Assembly: GCA_913059205.1 (NCBI GenBank)
Contig: CAJXRM010000002.1
Coordinates: 1-64,000 of the forward strand
Length of the DNA stretch: 64,000 nucleotides
Direction: 5' to 3'
DNA from: an uncultured Flavobacteriales bacterium
GTDB taxonomy: Bacteria > Bacteroidota > Bacteroidia > Flavobacteriales_D > Crocinitomicaceae
Shown here: positions 8,894 to 20,200 of the stretch, in pieces
Layout: every line of letters starts with the position of its first letter
Position numbering within the stretch: position 1 is the first letter of the stretch
Made by a program: the position numbers and the translations under genes
Notes under the pieces: model-generated
What the model was told of the DNA's origin: nothing
Seen by the model: the letters and a program-made list of their open reading frames with translations, nothing else
Databases searched by the model: none

Positions 8894-11536
8894 TCAATAA
8901 AATTCTTCGTAAAACTTTTCGTACTCTCCTAAATTCTGTTTTTCAAACAGGATTTTTAAATTTTCCTGAGTAATCATCAAAATTTTGGCATTTTGAAGAT
9001 CAAGTAAATATTTTCTTGTCTTCTTAAATATTCTTATGTAATCTGTCCCATCAGCTTCAGTTTGAAAATCGTTAACCAAAATAATGCTTTGATCTCCGTA
9101 TAACTTAGAATTTACCTTAAGTTTATCGCGACTGAAAAACTCCCTGTGAAAATCAACCATTTTTGTTTTCGCCGCACTTGAGTTTTCACTTTCTGGCAAG
9201 AAAATAATTACCCATTGCGCCGCTCTATCATTATATTCAAACGGAAATTTGCTTCCGAAATCAGCCTCAATGTTTTTTGAATATCCATTTTTAATCACAT
9301 CGATCATTTCTTGGGCCTTCGCAGCTTCCAAAGTCCCAGGATAATCAATGATTACAGAGTCCAATACAGGAATTAAAGTCATCTTATCTTCATTAATTTG
9401 ACCCATTGAAAGCGCTTTCAACAACATGTACTTTGCGCGGAAAACATTATCTCTTTCATCCTTAATAACAATGTCCGCTTTTGAAATAACTGGGTAATAA
9501 AGTCCACGGTTATACCTTTCTAAGACAGTAACGTACTCTTGTTCGGCCAATTTATCTCTTTCTTTTTTCTTAATGAAGTAATTGGGATCTCTCAAGTAAT
9601 TCGCGTAATCACTATTTGGATAATAATTCAAGATGTAGTCCTTATGGACTTTGGCCTGTTCAGGATTGGAAGATTCCAATATTTTGTACAATTCGAAGGC
9701 AGACATTAAGTTGTGTGGATTTTCAACCTGTTTATCTAAAACCGCTTGAAATTCACCCTTTGCAATTTCAACTTCGTTCAACTGTTCTTTATAGATAATT
9801 CCTGCATCATAATGAGCTTTAAGCAATCGAATGTTAGACTGGGCAATCGCTGAATCTGATAAAGGAAGTTTTGCCAACAAAAACTCCAATGTTAGGGTAT
9901 CTACTGCTTCAATTATTGTGTCTTTAATTTCTACAATTTCCTCGTCTCCTTCTTCATTAAAATCTGGAACGAAGGTTTTTTCAGATCGACGCCAGTTATT
10001 CTCGTTTTCACGTGAACCCCACATTTTCTTAAATTCATCATAGCCTGAAGCACGCGTTTTCGCATTGTTCCAGTACCATTTTGAGCCATTGCCACTTTGA
10101 GCAAATAAATTCTCATTCGCTTGAAGTTCTCTTAAACGTTCGGCATCACGTTCTTTTTTTCGTTGGGCCTCTTCTTTTGTGTTTTTAATGTAATCTTTCA
10201 AGAAATTCTCTCTTTCATTTTCAGAAAGAGCTGCAATACGCTGAACGCTGTCCTCATAACTTGCAGTTTCCACTGCTACTACTAAATCCGCCAAATTAGT
10301 CGCTTTGTTTCTAATTGCTTCCGCATTTGGATATGCATCAGTAATCACATTTGCGCACGAATCATAATATTTTTGAGCACTTACATAATTTCGTTTTTGA
10401 AAAGACATATCGCCTAATCGTTCATATGCCATTCCTTTTTGACGCGTATTTTTGGTTGAATAAAATGCACATTGGTGCAAGTATTCTTTCCCCTTTTCTT
10501 CGTTTCCTTCTTTAAACTCAATTTCACCCAGAGCATAATAGATTTGATCTTTATATTCTGCGTTTTTAGCATCACGCAGCATCTTTTTCAATTCCTTCTT
10601 TTTCTTTGAGCTATTCCCTAAAAAGGATTTTTTCAAACGCGCATTAAAACTCATTTGAAATAACGCGTTTTTCTTTAAAACTTTTCCGTAATGCTCACTT
10701 GCTTCTTGATTGCTGCCTCTTTCTTCATACAATTGACCCAAGATAAAATGAACTCGCGCTTCATCTCGAGATTTACGTGCGTATTTAAGTGATTGTTCAA
10801 GAAACTTAATTGCATCTTCTTTATTGTCCTTTTTTAAAGCTAAATCGGCTTTCGTTTTCTCAAAATCAAATCGAATTTTCTTTGGAAATTTTGCTATTTT
10901 GTCTTCTTTCTTTTGTTTTTTGGAAGATTTTGATTTTGACGTCTTCGTTTTTTTGGCTTCTTCTTCCGCTTTAATTGCTTTATCGAGATTATCGAGATTG
11001 AACTGTGCCTTCGTTAGGTCTCCAATTGAAATGTTCGTTTTAGCCATCCACAATTCACCAATATATAACGAAGGGTCATTTGCATAAAATTTATGGATGA
11101 ATTTAAAATTCTTCATCGCTCCCTCGTAATCTCTTCGCAAATAAAGGGATTGTCCAACAGTAGTCCAATTTTCATCTATCCACCTATTGTGTTCTGCTTT
11201 CTTTTTTGACGGTTTATCATTACCAGGCATGCTATGATCGCGAATTACTTTTGTGCACTTCGAAATTGCTGTATCAATAGCCGGATACATTCCTATAACT
11301 TCCTCTTCATTTGGAACTGGATCAATAGGCAAAATAGCATAATAATCTTCAATTAATGAATTGTTGTACGTTTCCATTGATTGACGTATCAACTCATTGG
11401 CATTAAAATATCCATTGTAGTGCGCATTCATGCCATGAAAAGCACGATTTATTGCAGTATTTTTCTCTGTTGAACATGCGTATATAAACACAAGTGCAAT
11501 AGCGTACATACCAATAAATTTCATTTTACTTTTCAT
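8894..11536 (-). CDS. porW: T9SS lipoprotein PorW/SprE
   Basis: 880 residues. A signal peptide with lipobox IYAC puts the lipid on Cys21. The next segment (NRAFHGMNAHYNGYFNANELI, then DYYAILPIDPVPNEEEVIGMYPAIDTAISKCTKVI) is the signature start of the PorW/SprE family. Tetratricopeptide repeats follow, with a highly charged segment (residues about 190-220). PorW/SprE is an outer-membrane lipoprotein needed for type IX secretion and gliding. Finding it first in a transcript with bactofilin and ATP synthase matches the arrangement I recall in other Flavobacteriia. It provides the export path for the seven sorting-tail proteins in this window. Confidence 0.92.
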   Translation of the reverse strand: MKSKMKFIGMYAIALVFIYACSTEKNTAINRAFHGMNAHYNGYFNANELIRQSMETYNNSLIEDYYAILPIDPVPNEEEVIGMYPAIDTAISKCTKVIRDHSMPGNDKPSKKKAEHNRWIDENWTTVGQSLYLRRDYEGAMKNFKFIHKFYANDPSLYIGELWMAKTNISIGDLTKAQFNLDNLDKAIKAEEEAKKTKTSKSKSSKKQKKEDKIAKFPKKIRFDFEKTKADLALKKDNKEDAIKFLEQSLKYARKSRDEARVHFILGQLYEERGSNQEASEHYGKVLKKNALFQMSFNARLKKSFLGNSSKKKKELKKMLRDAKNAEYKDQIYYALGEIEFKEGNEEKGKEYLHQCAFYSTKNTRQKGMAYERLGDMSFQKRNYVSAQKYYDSCANVITDAYPNAEAIRNKATNLADLVVAVETASYEDSVQRIAALSENERENFLKDYIKNTKEEAQRKKERDAERLRELQANENLFAQSGNGSKWYWNNAKTRASGYDEFKKMWGSRENENNWRRSEKTFVPDFNEEGDEEIVEIKDTIIEAVDTLTLEFLLAKLPLSDSAIAQSNIRLLKAHYDAGIIYKEQLNEVEIAKGEFQAVLDKQVENPHNLMSAFELYKILESSNPEQAKVHKDYILNYYPNSDYANYLRDPNYFIKKKERDKLAEQEYVTVLERYNRGLYYPVISKADIVIKDERDNVFRAKYMLLKALSMGQINEDKMTLIPVLDSVIIDYPGTLEAAKAQEMIDVIKNGYSKNIEADFGSKFPFEYNDRAAQWVIIFLPESENSSAAKTKMVDFHREFFSRDKLKVNSKLYGDQSIILVNDFQTEADGTDYIRIFKKTRKYLLDLQNAKILMITQENLKILFEKQNLGEYEKFYEEFY

Positions 11537-11622
11537 TCGATTTAAAAAATGTTTTTATGCCGACAGGTTATGAACTCTTTTATTCTAGTTTTATTATAAT
11601 TTGACCTTAATTTTCGATTAAT

Positions 11623-12333
11623 TTACTCAATATTGGTGAATACTTGAAGGATGTCATCGTCATCTTCAATTTTATCCAGCATTTTCTCAATATCTACCAA
11701 TTGCTCTTCTGTAAAAGAAACTCCTTGTGTCGCGATGCGTTCCAAACTAGATTTTTGCACATCAATATTCAAATCCTCCAATGCTTGAGACAACGTTCCA
11801 AAGGCCGTATAGTCGCCATACACAAAAACTTTATCTTCCACTATTTCAATTTCTTCAAGTCCTGCGTCAATTAACTCGAATTCTGTTTCCTCAAGATTAA
11901 ATCCTTCTGGTATTGTAAATTCAAAAACCGACTTGCGGTTGAACATAAATTCAAAAGAACCATTTGGAACAACTCCTCCACCTGCTTTATTGAAATAAGA
12001 CTTAACATTTGCAACAGTCCTTGTTGGATTATCCGTCGCGCACTCTACATAAACTAAAACTCCATGTGGCCCCTTTCCTTCATAGTTCATTTCGGAAAAA
12101 GTTTCAGCGTCTTTTGCATTCGCTCGTTTGATTGCCGCTTCGATATTATCCTTAGGCATGTTCTGCCCTTTAGCGTTTTTAATTGCTGTTCGCAGTGCCG
12201 AATTTGTGTCTGGATCTAATCCTCCTTCCTTTGCCGCCATCGTAATGGCCTTTCCAAGCTTTGGAAACAATTTTGACATTTTATCCCAACGTTTCTCCTT
12301 TGCGGCTCTCCTATATTCAAATGCTCTTCCCAT
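11623..12333 (-). CDS. yebC: YebC/PmpR family protein
   Basis: 236 residues, normal length. It starts [38 protein letters not shown], the flavobacterial form of the YebC N-terminus, and carries [13 protein letters not shown] and [23 protein letters not shown], both family hallmarks. YebC proteins were long annotated as DNA-binding transcription regulators; more recent work places YebC-type proteins on ribosomes that stall at difficult sequences. It is separated from porW by 86 bp, with its own promoter upstream, so it may be a separate unit or read into porW. Confidence 0.95.
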   Translation of the reverse strand: MGRAFEYRRAAKEKRWDKMSKLFPKLGKAITMAAKEGGLDPDTNSALRTAIKNAKGQNMPKDNIEAAIKRANAKDAETFSEMNYEGKGPHGVLVYVECATDNPTRTVANVKSYFNKAGGGVVPNGSFEFMFNRKSVFEFTIPEGFNLEETEFELIDAGLEEIEIVEDKVFVYGDYTAFGTLSQALEDLNIDVQKSSLERIATQGVSFTEEQLVDIEKMLDKIEDDDDILQVFTNIE

Positions 12334-12357
12334 TTCTTTTTATCTTGATAATACTAA

Positions 12358-12392
12358 CAAAAATAGAAAATTTACTTTTGATTCGCTTCAAC
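12358..12392 (-). promoter_or_regulatory. Promoter for yebC
   Basis: The minus strand has a TATTTTTG -7 box (12358-12365), with a weak GTTG-type -33 box at 12389-12392, 23 bp away. The predicted transcript start is about 20 nt before the yebC ATG. Confidence 0.5.
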
Positions 12393-12418
12393 TTTAGAAA
12401 ACTCTAGTCGAGATTGGC

Positions 12419-12426
12419 TATATTTG
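12419..12426 (+). promoter_or_regulatory. -7 box abutting the 12433 gene
   Basis: TATATTTG fits TAnnTTTG and ends 6 bp before the ATG at 12433. Transcription would then start at or just before the start codon, giving a leaderless or nearly leaderless message. The -33 box is weak. Confidence 0.45.
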
Positions 12427-12432
12427 TTAACT

Positions 12433-13065
12433 ATGAAGGTTTTATCATTGTTTTTTATTCTATTTTTTTGCTATTCGGCAAATTGCCAGTTGAAAAAAGG
12501 ATACTTTCAGTATTCAATTGATGTTGAGGCTGTTGACACCTTGCTAAAAACTAGACAGTCAGTTTCGCTTTTGCGAGACAGTAAAATGGAATTGTATTTT
12601 ACAAAAGACAAATCAAGAATGGACTTTAAAATGGGACAAGTAAGCACCATTTCGATAATAGTCGATCGAAAGAAAAACAAAGTGTTGTCTTTAAATAAAA
12701 GTGTAATGGGTAAAGTGGCGCAACTTGGTTTAGCCACCGACATTCAACCCTCTATTCCTGACACTACTGTAAAGGTGATTTTTTATACTGATCAAAGAAA
12801 AATTCTAAATTACAATTGTAAAAAGGCTGTTATAATTGAAAACGGGGTGGAAACAACTTATTGGTACACTTCTGAAATTCAGGTCGACAGTAAAGATCAT
12901 TCTATATTTAATGCCAATATCCCGGGTTTTCCCATGCAATTTAGCAAAACGCAAGATGGTGTTTTAATGACATTCGAATTGTCAAATATCCGTGAAGAAT
13001 TAGCAGATGAAAAGCAAATATTCTCTACCGAAGTTCCTGAAGAGTATATGTTGGCAGGTCAATGA
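12433..13065 (+). CDS. Secreted protein, GLPGLI/DUF4412-like
   Basis: 210 residues from the ATG at 12433, chosen because the next residues form a clean signal peptide (MKVLSLFFILFFCYSANC); a TTG three codons earlier lies within the -7 box. The mature part has KGYFQYSIDVEA, ...LYFTKDKSRMDFKMG..., a YNCKKAVI segment and YWYTSEI, then NANIPGFPMQF. This pattern resembles the exported GLPGLI/DUF4412-type proteins of Bacteroidota (early strand, MDFK, a C-K-A strand, then WYT). The function of that group is unknown. It points away from yebC and converges on sprF. Confidence 0.75.
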   Translation: MKVLSLFFILFFCYSANCQLKKGYFQYSIDVEAVDTLLKTRQSVSLLRDSKMELYFTKDKSRMDFKMGQVSTISIIVDRKKNKVLSLNKSVMGKVAQLGLATDIQPSIPDTTVKVIFYTDQRKILNYNCKKAVIIENGVETTYWYTSEIQVDSKDHSIFNANIPGFPMQFSKTQDGVLMTFELSNIREELADEKQIFSTEVPEEYMLAGQ

Positions 13066-13106
13066 ATGATTTGTTAAATTGACCGCAGAATTTCAATCAG
13101 TCAGAT

Positions 13107-14057
13107 TTAAATCTTCGCTTTGTACTTCGTTGTTCTTTTCAACCAAGGAGTTTTGGACTTCATTGTTTGTTCAGTATCTAACTGCAATTCAATGAATACC
13201 TCGTGAGAACCTGAAGAATAACGACCAATATCAGATAATGTATAATCGTATGAATACCCCATTCTAACTGGTCCAACTTGACCACCAATCATTGCAACAG
13301 CCGCATCCAAATGTCTGTAAGACAGTCCGAACCAAACATAGTCATGGTAAACGTATGTAGCAGTTACATCAAATTGCATTGTACCTGTTTCTATCGCTTG
13401 AAGTAAACCAACTAACTTAAACGTATTTCCCTGACGAACATTAAAATCATATCCTCCAAAAAGATAATATGTTCTAACCAATGGGTTAATTAAACCATTT
13501 TGGAAGTCGTATAAATCTCGATTTGATTGTACAAGATTATAGGCTGATAGTCCAACATATCCCATGTCTCTATAACGATAGTAAATACCAACATTGGCAT
13601 CTGGAACCAACTTGTTGTTATATCCTCGTAACACCGCTGGATCATCTGGCAAGTAAGTAATTAATTTGGACTCATCGATAACATGTTGTGTTAAATCAAT
13701 CCCAATTCCCATTCCCAAAACATGCTCTTGTCTATTGTCCAAAATCAACTGATAAGCACTGTTAATAGTTAAACCAGTTCTTCTACTAGGTCCGGCAACA
13801 TCATTAAAAAACGTCCCGCCTAAGCCTAAATTTTTATAAATCGCCGCGTTACAAGACAAGGCCTGAGTCGATGGTGAACCTGGAAAATTTGTCCATTGTT
13901 TTCTGAAACTCAACTGAACGGGAATATGATCTTTTATTCCTGTTGCACCCGGGTTTACTAACATTTCATTAAACAAATATTGTGAGTTCAATGATATTTG
14001 CTGTGCGTAAATTAAACTTGTCGCAAATATAAATACTAGTGCTAATTTTGTTCTCAT
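13107..14057 (-). CDS. PorP/SprF family T9SS outer-membrane protein
   Basis: 316 residues. A signal peptide (MRTKLALVFIFATSLIYAQ) is followed by the family start QISLNSQYLFNEMLVNPGATGIKDHIPVQLSFRKQW. The remainder has alternating strands of an outer-membrane barrel (GLSYRHLDAAVAMIGGQVGPVRMGYSYDYTLSDI). In Flavobacterium johnsoniae SprF lies directly behind sprB and is needed to expose SprB on the surface. Here it follows two SprB-repeat genes with 3-bp spacing, so it is the likely partner for type B sorting tails of this operon. Confidence 0.93.
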   Translation of the reverse strand: MRTKLALVFIFATSLIYAQQISLNSQYLFNEMLVNPGATGIKDHIPVQLSFRKQWTNFPGSPSTQALSCNAAIYKNLGLGGTFFNDVAGPSRRTGLTINSAYQLILDNRQEHVLGMGIGIDLTQHVIDESKLITYLPDDPAVLRGYNNKLVPDANVGIYYRYRDMGYVGLSAYNLVQSNRDLYDFQNGLINPLVRTYYLFGGYDFNVRQGNTFKLVGLLQAIETGTMQFDVTATYVYHDYVWFGLSYRHLDAAVAMIGGQVGPVRMGYSYDYTLSDIGRYSSGSHEVFIELQLDTEQTMKSKTPWLKRTTKYKAKI

Positions 14058-14060
14058 TTC

Positions 14061-17000
14061 TTATCTTACTATTGATACATTTCCACTTACTCCTTCACCC
14101 TTCTTTTCGCCTTGATCCAGATTTATAACATAAAAATATGTTCCTGATGGAGCTTCAACTCCGTTTATCATTCCGTCCCACGGTTCATATACGTTACTAT
14201 ATTTCTTAACCAAATTACCCCAACGATTGAAAATATTCACTTCTATATTTGGATATAACTCCATGTTATCAATCACCCACGTATCGTTATAAGCATCACC
14301 ATTTGGTGTAAATGTATTAACAGGGTCAATGCAACCGACATCTATCACCGGTATATCAACTTCAAAATTTCCGATACACCCTAGAATATCCGTTACCAAT
14401 AATTCTGTAATTCCACCGTACAGTCCTTCGGCGTGGTATGTAGTATTTCCATTTGCCCAATCATAATTATATCCTCCATTTCCTCCAGCTGGATAAGAAA
14501 GTGCCTCACCATTATGCTGATCAACACATGTCACGGGATAAATGTCAAATAATGATGTAATATATTCCGGCTCAGTAATCGTAATCCTAAATGTATCTGT
14601 GCAATTCTTTTGATCCAGCACAACCAATTCATAGTCGTCGGCAACGATGTTTGTTAAGTCCTCGGCAGTCGATCCATTTGACCAATTTGTAAAGTACCCC
14701 GGATTTCCGCCTGTTATAGTTATGAAAATGTTTGCATCTGAACTATCCTTGCAACTCACATTGTTAAACGTGTGACTTATTATTAATGAATCTGGTTGAG
14801 GAAGATCAACAAACAATTCATAAAAACAGTTATTGGAATCGATAATTTCCACTTGATACGTATCAGCTGGAAAATCTACTAAGTCTTCTTGTTGGTTTGA
14901 TAATGCGAAATCAGAATTGTACCATGAATAGACAAAAGGAGGTGTTCCACCAGTTGTTGTAACATCTATAATTCCGTCAGACAAGCCATAACAAGTTACC
15001 GGAGTAACAACTTCATTCAATTCAAGAGCGTCGGGTTCATCTACCAAGATTGAATCTATCATAACACAACCATTTTCATCAGTAACTATGAATTGATAAT
15101 AACCCGCTGTCAAATTTGTAATTGTAGGCGCAGTTCCTCCATTTGACCAATCATAATAATATGGATAAGTTCCTCCAGTCACCTCAAGTTCAATTGCACC
15201 ATCTTGACCATTATTACATCTCACCTCTGTTACTTCAAAGTCATAACTTAAGCTATCCTGAGGTTCTGTTAGAGTTATTGAATCAATCAGAACACAATTG
15301 TGGTCATCTAAAATTTCAACTTCATAATAGCCTGCAGTTAATCCTGTTTGATCTTCTGAAATAGGTCCATTGCTCCAAGTATAGGCATAAGGTAAAACAC
15401 CTCCTGTAACAGTCAAGTCAATCGATCCTGTGTTTCCATACTTACATAAAATATCAACTCCAACAATAGTACTTTCAAGCATTGGAGGTTCATCTATGAA
15501 AAGTGTTCCTGTTTCAAAGCAATTATTAGAATCTAATATTCGGTATGTATAACTATCAGAAGGATAGTTTACCAAATCTTGTGCTACTGTGCTCAACACG
15601 TATGTGCTGTTTTCCCATTCATACGAATACGGTGCTGTTCCGCCTGTTACGGTTAAATCAATTCCTCCATTTGAATCTCCAAAACAATTTGCATCAGTAA
15701 TTACACTTGTCACTGTCAAGGGCTGAGCTGGTTCAGTTACGATTACACTGGCAGAATATTGACATAATTTATTGTCAACAACAGTATAAACATAAGTTTG
15801 AGCTGTTAACCCTGTTATTAAATCTGAACTTTGACCTGTAGTCCAATTATAAACATACGGAGGAGTCCCCCCTGATACATCCAAATCAATTATTCCAGTG
15901 TTGTCGCCAAAACATTTCACATGTGTTACTGTTTCAGTCACCGAAATTGGCAATAATGGTTGTGTAATTAATTGAGTTAGCGTTTCCGTGCATCCGTTAA
16001 TATCAGTAACTAAAACATCGTAAGTTTCAGCCGGAATTCCATTTAAGTCTTGTCCAGTTCCTACAGGTGTTCCTAGACTGTTTGTCCAAACGTAATCATA
16101 TATTGGAGAACCTCCAATTACCGTTAAATCGATTGATCCATCAGAATCACCATAACAAGAAACATTTGTAAATGTATTGCTAAGGGTCAATTTCGATGGT
16201 TCTGTGACTGTTGCATTATCAATATAAACGCAACCTCTTGAATCAGTAACTGTTACTTCATAATCATCTGCAATTACATTCGAAAGAGTAGAATTGTTTA
16301 CGGCAAATAACGTTGTTGTATTCCTCCATTCGTAGGTATAAGGTGACGTTCCTCCTGTCGGTGTAACCGTCAAAGAACCTGTAGCATCTCCATTACACAG
16401 AACGCTTGAAGCAACTAAAGTTCCTGTCAATACGTTTGGTTGATTTATAGTAAAAGGCACAACTCGTTGACAACCTTTAAAATCAGTAATAGTAACTGAA
16501 TAACCTCCAGCTGTAAGCCCAGTTACATCTTGGGAGCTAGCTCCTGTGGACCATGTATAAACGTAAGATGGAGTTCCACCCCAAACTTCAATGTTTATAG
16601 CGCCTGTTGCACTCGAAAAACATGCCGCATCCGTCACAACAGCTGAGCTATTCAACGCCTGTGCAGGTTGAGTAATTGTAAACAATTTAGTGAAGGTACA
16701 GCCTCTTGAATCAACAATACTTAATGAATAAGTTCCGGCTACAACTCCCGTTAAATTTTGCGCCGTTGACACTACAACGTTTGCTGCATTTCTCCAAGTA
16801 TATAAATTACCACCGTTTCCTCCAACAACAGTGATTGCAATTGAACCAGTTGACATTCCATTACAGTTGACATGTGTAATTGTCTCGGTAACTTGGATTG
16901 GATCTGGCGAACCAACAACGTATGCACCAACAACGGAACACCCAGAAACATTGTCCTTTACACTAACTGTATACGTTCCAACTGGCAGTCCGTTGATCAT

Positions 17001-17216
17001 ACTAACATTACCTCCATTCGACCAAGTAATTGTATAATTTCCACTTCCATTTGAAATCGCAACTTGAGCTGTTCCATTTGAACCTCCATAACAATTCACA
17101 TTAGTCCCTGTCACAACAATTGTTGGACAAGCGGCTTTTGTTTCATCGACTGCCGAAAAGCCCACAAAGCAAAAAAGTAAAGTGAATATTAAAGTCAGTT
17201 GTAATTTTGCAATCAT
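14061..17216 (-). CDS. SprB-repeat adhesin with type B T9SS sorting domain
   Basis: 1051 residues. A signal peptide is followed at once by twelve tandem SprB-type repeats of about 75-80 residues, each with a T-x-V-x-C-x-G-x-S/T-x-G-x-I opening, a GG-x-x-P-Y-x-Y-x-W-S/T-N-G centre and a Y-x-V-x-V-x-D-x-x-G-C close. The C-terminal 90 residues (CIDPVNTFTPNGDAYNDTW... NIFNRWGNLV ... GNVSIVR) are the gliding-motility-type sorting domain (CHU_C, T9SS type B). It is a predicted long surface filament. It starts 4 bp after the larger paralogue and ends 3 bp before PorP/SprF. No catalytic domain is visible. Confidence 0.92.
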   Translation of the reverse strand: MIAKLQLTLIFTLLFCFVGFSAVDETKAACPTIVVTGTNVNCYGGSNGTAQVAISNGSGNYTITWSNGGNVSMINGLPVGTYTVSVKDNVSGCSVVGAYVVGSPDPIQVTETITHVNCNGMSTGSIAITVVGGNGGNLYTWRNAANVVVSTAQNLTGVVAGTYSLSIVDSRGCTFTKLFTITQPAQALNSSAVVTDAACFSSATGAINIEVWGGTPSYVYTWSTGASSQDVTGLTAGGYSVTITDFKGCQRVVPFTINQPNVLTGTLVASSVLCNGDATGSLTVTPTGGTSPYTYEWRNTTTLFAVNNSTLSNVIADDYEVTVTDSRGCVYIDNATVTEPSKLTLSNTFTNVSCYGDSDGSIDLTVIGGSPIYDYVWTNSLGTPVGTGQDLNGIPAETYDVLVTDINGCTETLTQLITQPLLPISVTETVTHVKCFGDNTGIIDLDVSGGTPPYVYNWTTGQSSDLITGLTAQTYVYTVVDNKLCQYSASVIVTEPAQPLTVTSVITDANCFGDSNGGIDLTVTGGTAPYSYEWENSTYVLSTVAQDLVNYPSDSYTYRILDSNNCFETGTLFIDEPPMLESTIVGVDILCKYGNTGSIDLTVTGGVLPYAYTWSNGPISEDQTGLTAGYYEVEILDDHNCVLIDSITLTEPQDSLSYDFEVTEVRCNNGQDGAIELEVTGGTYPYYYDWSNGGTAPTITNLTAGYYQFIVTDENGCVMIDSILVDEPDALELNEVVTPVTCYGLSDGIIDVTTTGGTPPFVYSWYNSDFALSNQQEDLVDFPADTYQVEIIDSNNCFYELFVDLPQPDSLIISHTFNNVSCKDSSDANIFITITGGNPGYFTNWSNGSTAEDLTNIVADDYELVVLDQKNCTDTFRITITEPEYITSLFDIYPVTCVDQHNGEALSYPAGGNGGYNYDWANGNTTYHAEGLYGGITELLVTDILGCIGNFEVDIPVIDVGCIDPVNTFTPNGDAYNDTWVIDNMELYPNIEVNIFNRWGNLVKKYSNVYEPWDGMINGVEAPSGTYFYVINLDQGEKKGEGVSGNVSIVR

Positions 17217-17220
17217 TTTT

Positions 17221-20200
17221 TTATCGAATAATCGTTAATGTTCCTGTGTATTCATTACCAGAACTATTTCCTAATGTTATAATATAGAAGTATACTTCGG
17301 ATGGAAGCGGTGCTCCTTTATGTTCTCCATTCCATGGTTCATACAATTCACCTGAATCGAAAACTAGGTTCCCCCATTTATTGAACACTTTTACACTTGC
17401 GTTTGGATACAAATGCATGTTTTCAATAAACCATGTATCGTTATAATCATCTCCATTTGGCGTTATGGTATTCGGAATAAATAAGCAATCCGCGTCACTG
17501 CCAAAAACTTCGAACGTATAATTTGAAACACAACTATTTGCATCAGAAACCATTAACGTATACGTTCCAACAGCCAAGTCTCCAATATTCGGTTCTATTG
17601 CTCCAGTATTCCAAACGTAATCATAAGGTCCAACTCCTCCAGACGCAACAACCAAAATTGCTCCATTTGATTGATCCAAGCAAGTAACATCATGTGTTTC
17701 ATAAGTGATTTCTACTTCTGTTGGTTGCGTGATATAAGCTGTGTCTGAAGTGGTACATAAATGATCATCAACTACAGTGTAAATGTACTGACCCGCTGCT
17801 AATCCAACTGCATCTTCTGTTGACTGACCGTCACTCCATGTTGTTACATAATTTGGTGTTCCACCAGTGATTGTTACATCAACTTCTCCTGTACTTTCTC
17901 CGTAGCATAACACATCAGTGGTAGTAAATGTTGATTGCAATAACGGTGGTTCAGTAATTGTGATATATTGTTCATTCGTACATCCATTTCTGTCCGTCAC
18001 TCGAATGAAATATTCTCCAACGTTCAAATTAGCAATTTGCTCACTAAAATTGTTCATTAAAATTTCACCTTGGTTCCCCCAGTTATAATAATAGGGTTGA
18101 ACTCCTCCAGTAATCGTAATCTCAATTGTTCCATCGTTACCCCCGAAACATTGAACATCAGTTGAAACAAATGTTACATCTAACATTGTTGCAGGTTCTT
18201 CAACAACAGCTCCAGAAAATGCAGTACAACCTAATTCATCCGTTACTGTTAAATTATATACTCCTGCTCCTAAATTGTATATGTTTTCTGTGGTTTCACT
18301 ATTCGACCAATTATACACATACGGCTCAGTTCCACCGGTCACTTCAGAGAGAACCATTCCATCACCGCCACCAGCACACTTGACGTCTGTGGATTCTACG
18401 GATGCTGAAAGTGCTTCCAATGGCTGATTTACAATAAAACTTGCTGTTTCCGTGCATAAATTTTGATCTGTCACTGTAACGGAGTAACTTCCTTCTGTAA
18501 CACCCACATTGTCTTGAGTATTTCCTCCATTTGACCAGTTGTAGATATATCCAGCACCAACAGTTCCGCCCGTAACAGTTATATCAATTCCACCATCAGC
18601 CATTCCAAAACAATTGACGTCATCAACAATTCCTGTTATTGCAATTGGTGCTGCTGGTTGGTCAATTGTACTTATCAAATTCTCAATACAACCGTGTGCA
18701 TCGGTTACAATTATCTCATAATCGTCTACAAACTGATTCGACACATCTTCTGTCGTGTCAACCATTACAATTGTTCCACTGTTTGACCATGCGAAATAGT
18801 AAGGAGTTGTTCCACCAGTTGTTGTGACATCTATACTTCCCGTATTACTGCCGTAGCAATCAACATCTGTAACAATTGACGTAATGCTCAATGGTGCCAA
18901 TGGTTGAATAACCGTTGAATTATCGTTTATCGTACAACCTTTTCCATCTGTGACAGTTAAATCATATGTTCCCGCAATTACACTTTGGATATTCGGATTA
19001 GTTGACCCATTATTCCACAGATAGGAGTAACCAGCTGTTCCACCATCAACTACTGAGGAAACGGCTCCTGTGCTTTCCCCAAAACATAATACGTCTGTTT
19101 TCGTTAATGTCATGCTTAGCCCACTAGCAGGCTGAGTTAAAGTATAGCTGTAATTAGCCGTACATCCATTCCCATCAGTAACCGTTAAGTTGTAAGTTCC
19201 TGCAGTGACATTTGACAATATTGGTGCAGTTGTTCCATTGGACCATGCGTACGTATAGTTAAGCGTTCCACCTGAAATCACTGGATCTACCTCACCAGTC
19301 GCATCACCAAAACAATCAATATGTTGCACGATTGGTGTTGATTGTAAAACCGCTGATGGTTCCGTTATTGTTCGACTTATTTGCGTTGTACAGCCTTTTG
19401 TGTCTGTTACCTGAACTGTATAGTCACTTGCACCAATATTTGATATGTCTTCAGATTGATAAGGCAATACAATTCCTTGAGAGTTAATCCAAACATAACT
19501 ATAACCTGGAGTACCTCCATTGGTTGTGACATCTATAGCGCCTGATAAGTCGCCTTTACATAAAACATCAACAGTTGTTGCTGAAAGAGTTAAATCCAAC
19601 ATTGGCTCGTTAACTACATACGAGGCAACATTTGTACATCCATTGCCATCTGTAACGGTCAATGAATAATTCCCAGCAAGAATTCCAGTCAGGTCTTCAT
19701 CGGTTTGAGCAGAAGACCACAAATAAGAATAAGGTAATACTCCTCCGAAAACATCAACGCTAATTGCTCCATCCGAGTTTCCTCTACAATTTACATCGGT
19801 AATGGCTGCGGTCTGACCAAGATTATTCGGTTGATCAATAGTAACAGAAACGTTAGCAGTACATCCTTGCGCATCAGTAACTGTTAAAGTATACGTCCCC
19901 GCCGCTAAACCAGAAATATCTTCAGTTGTAGCTCCGTTACTCCAATTTTTAATATATGGAGAAGTTCCTCCTTGAATCAACACATCAATTGAACCATTAT
20001 CTACTCCACCATTACAAAGTTTGTCCGTTTTAGTGTATGAAATATTTAATGCTTGTTCTGGTTCTAATATAGTTGCTCCAGTAAATAAATTACATGAATT
20101 TGCATCCAATATTTGAACCTCGTAAGGTCCAGCAGAAAGTCCATTGATATCTTGAGTTGTTGCCCCATTTGTCCATAAATAAGTATATGGAAGTGCCGGT

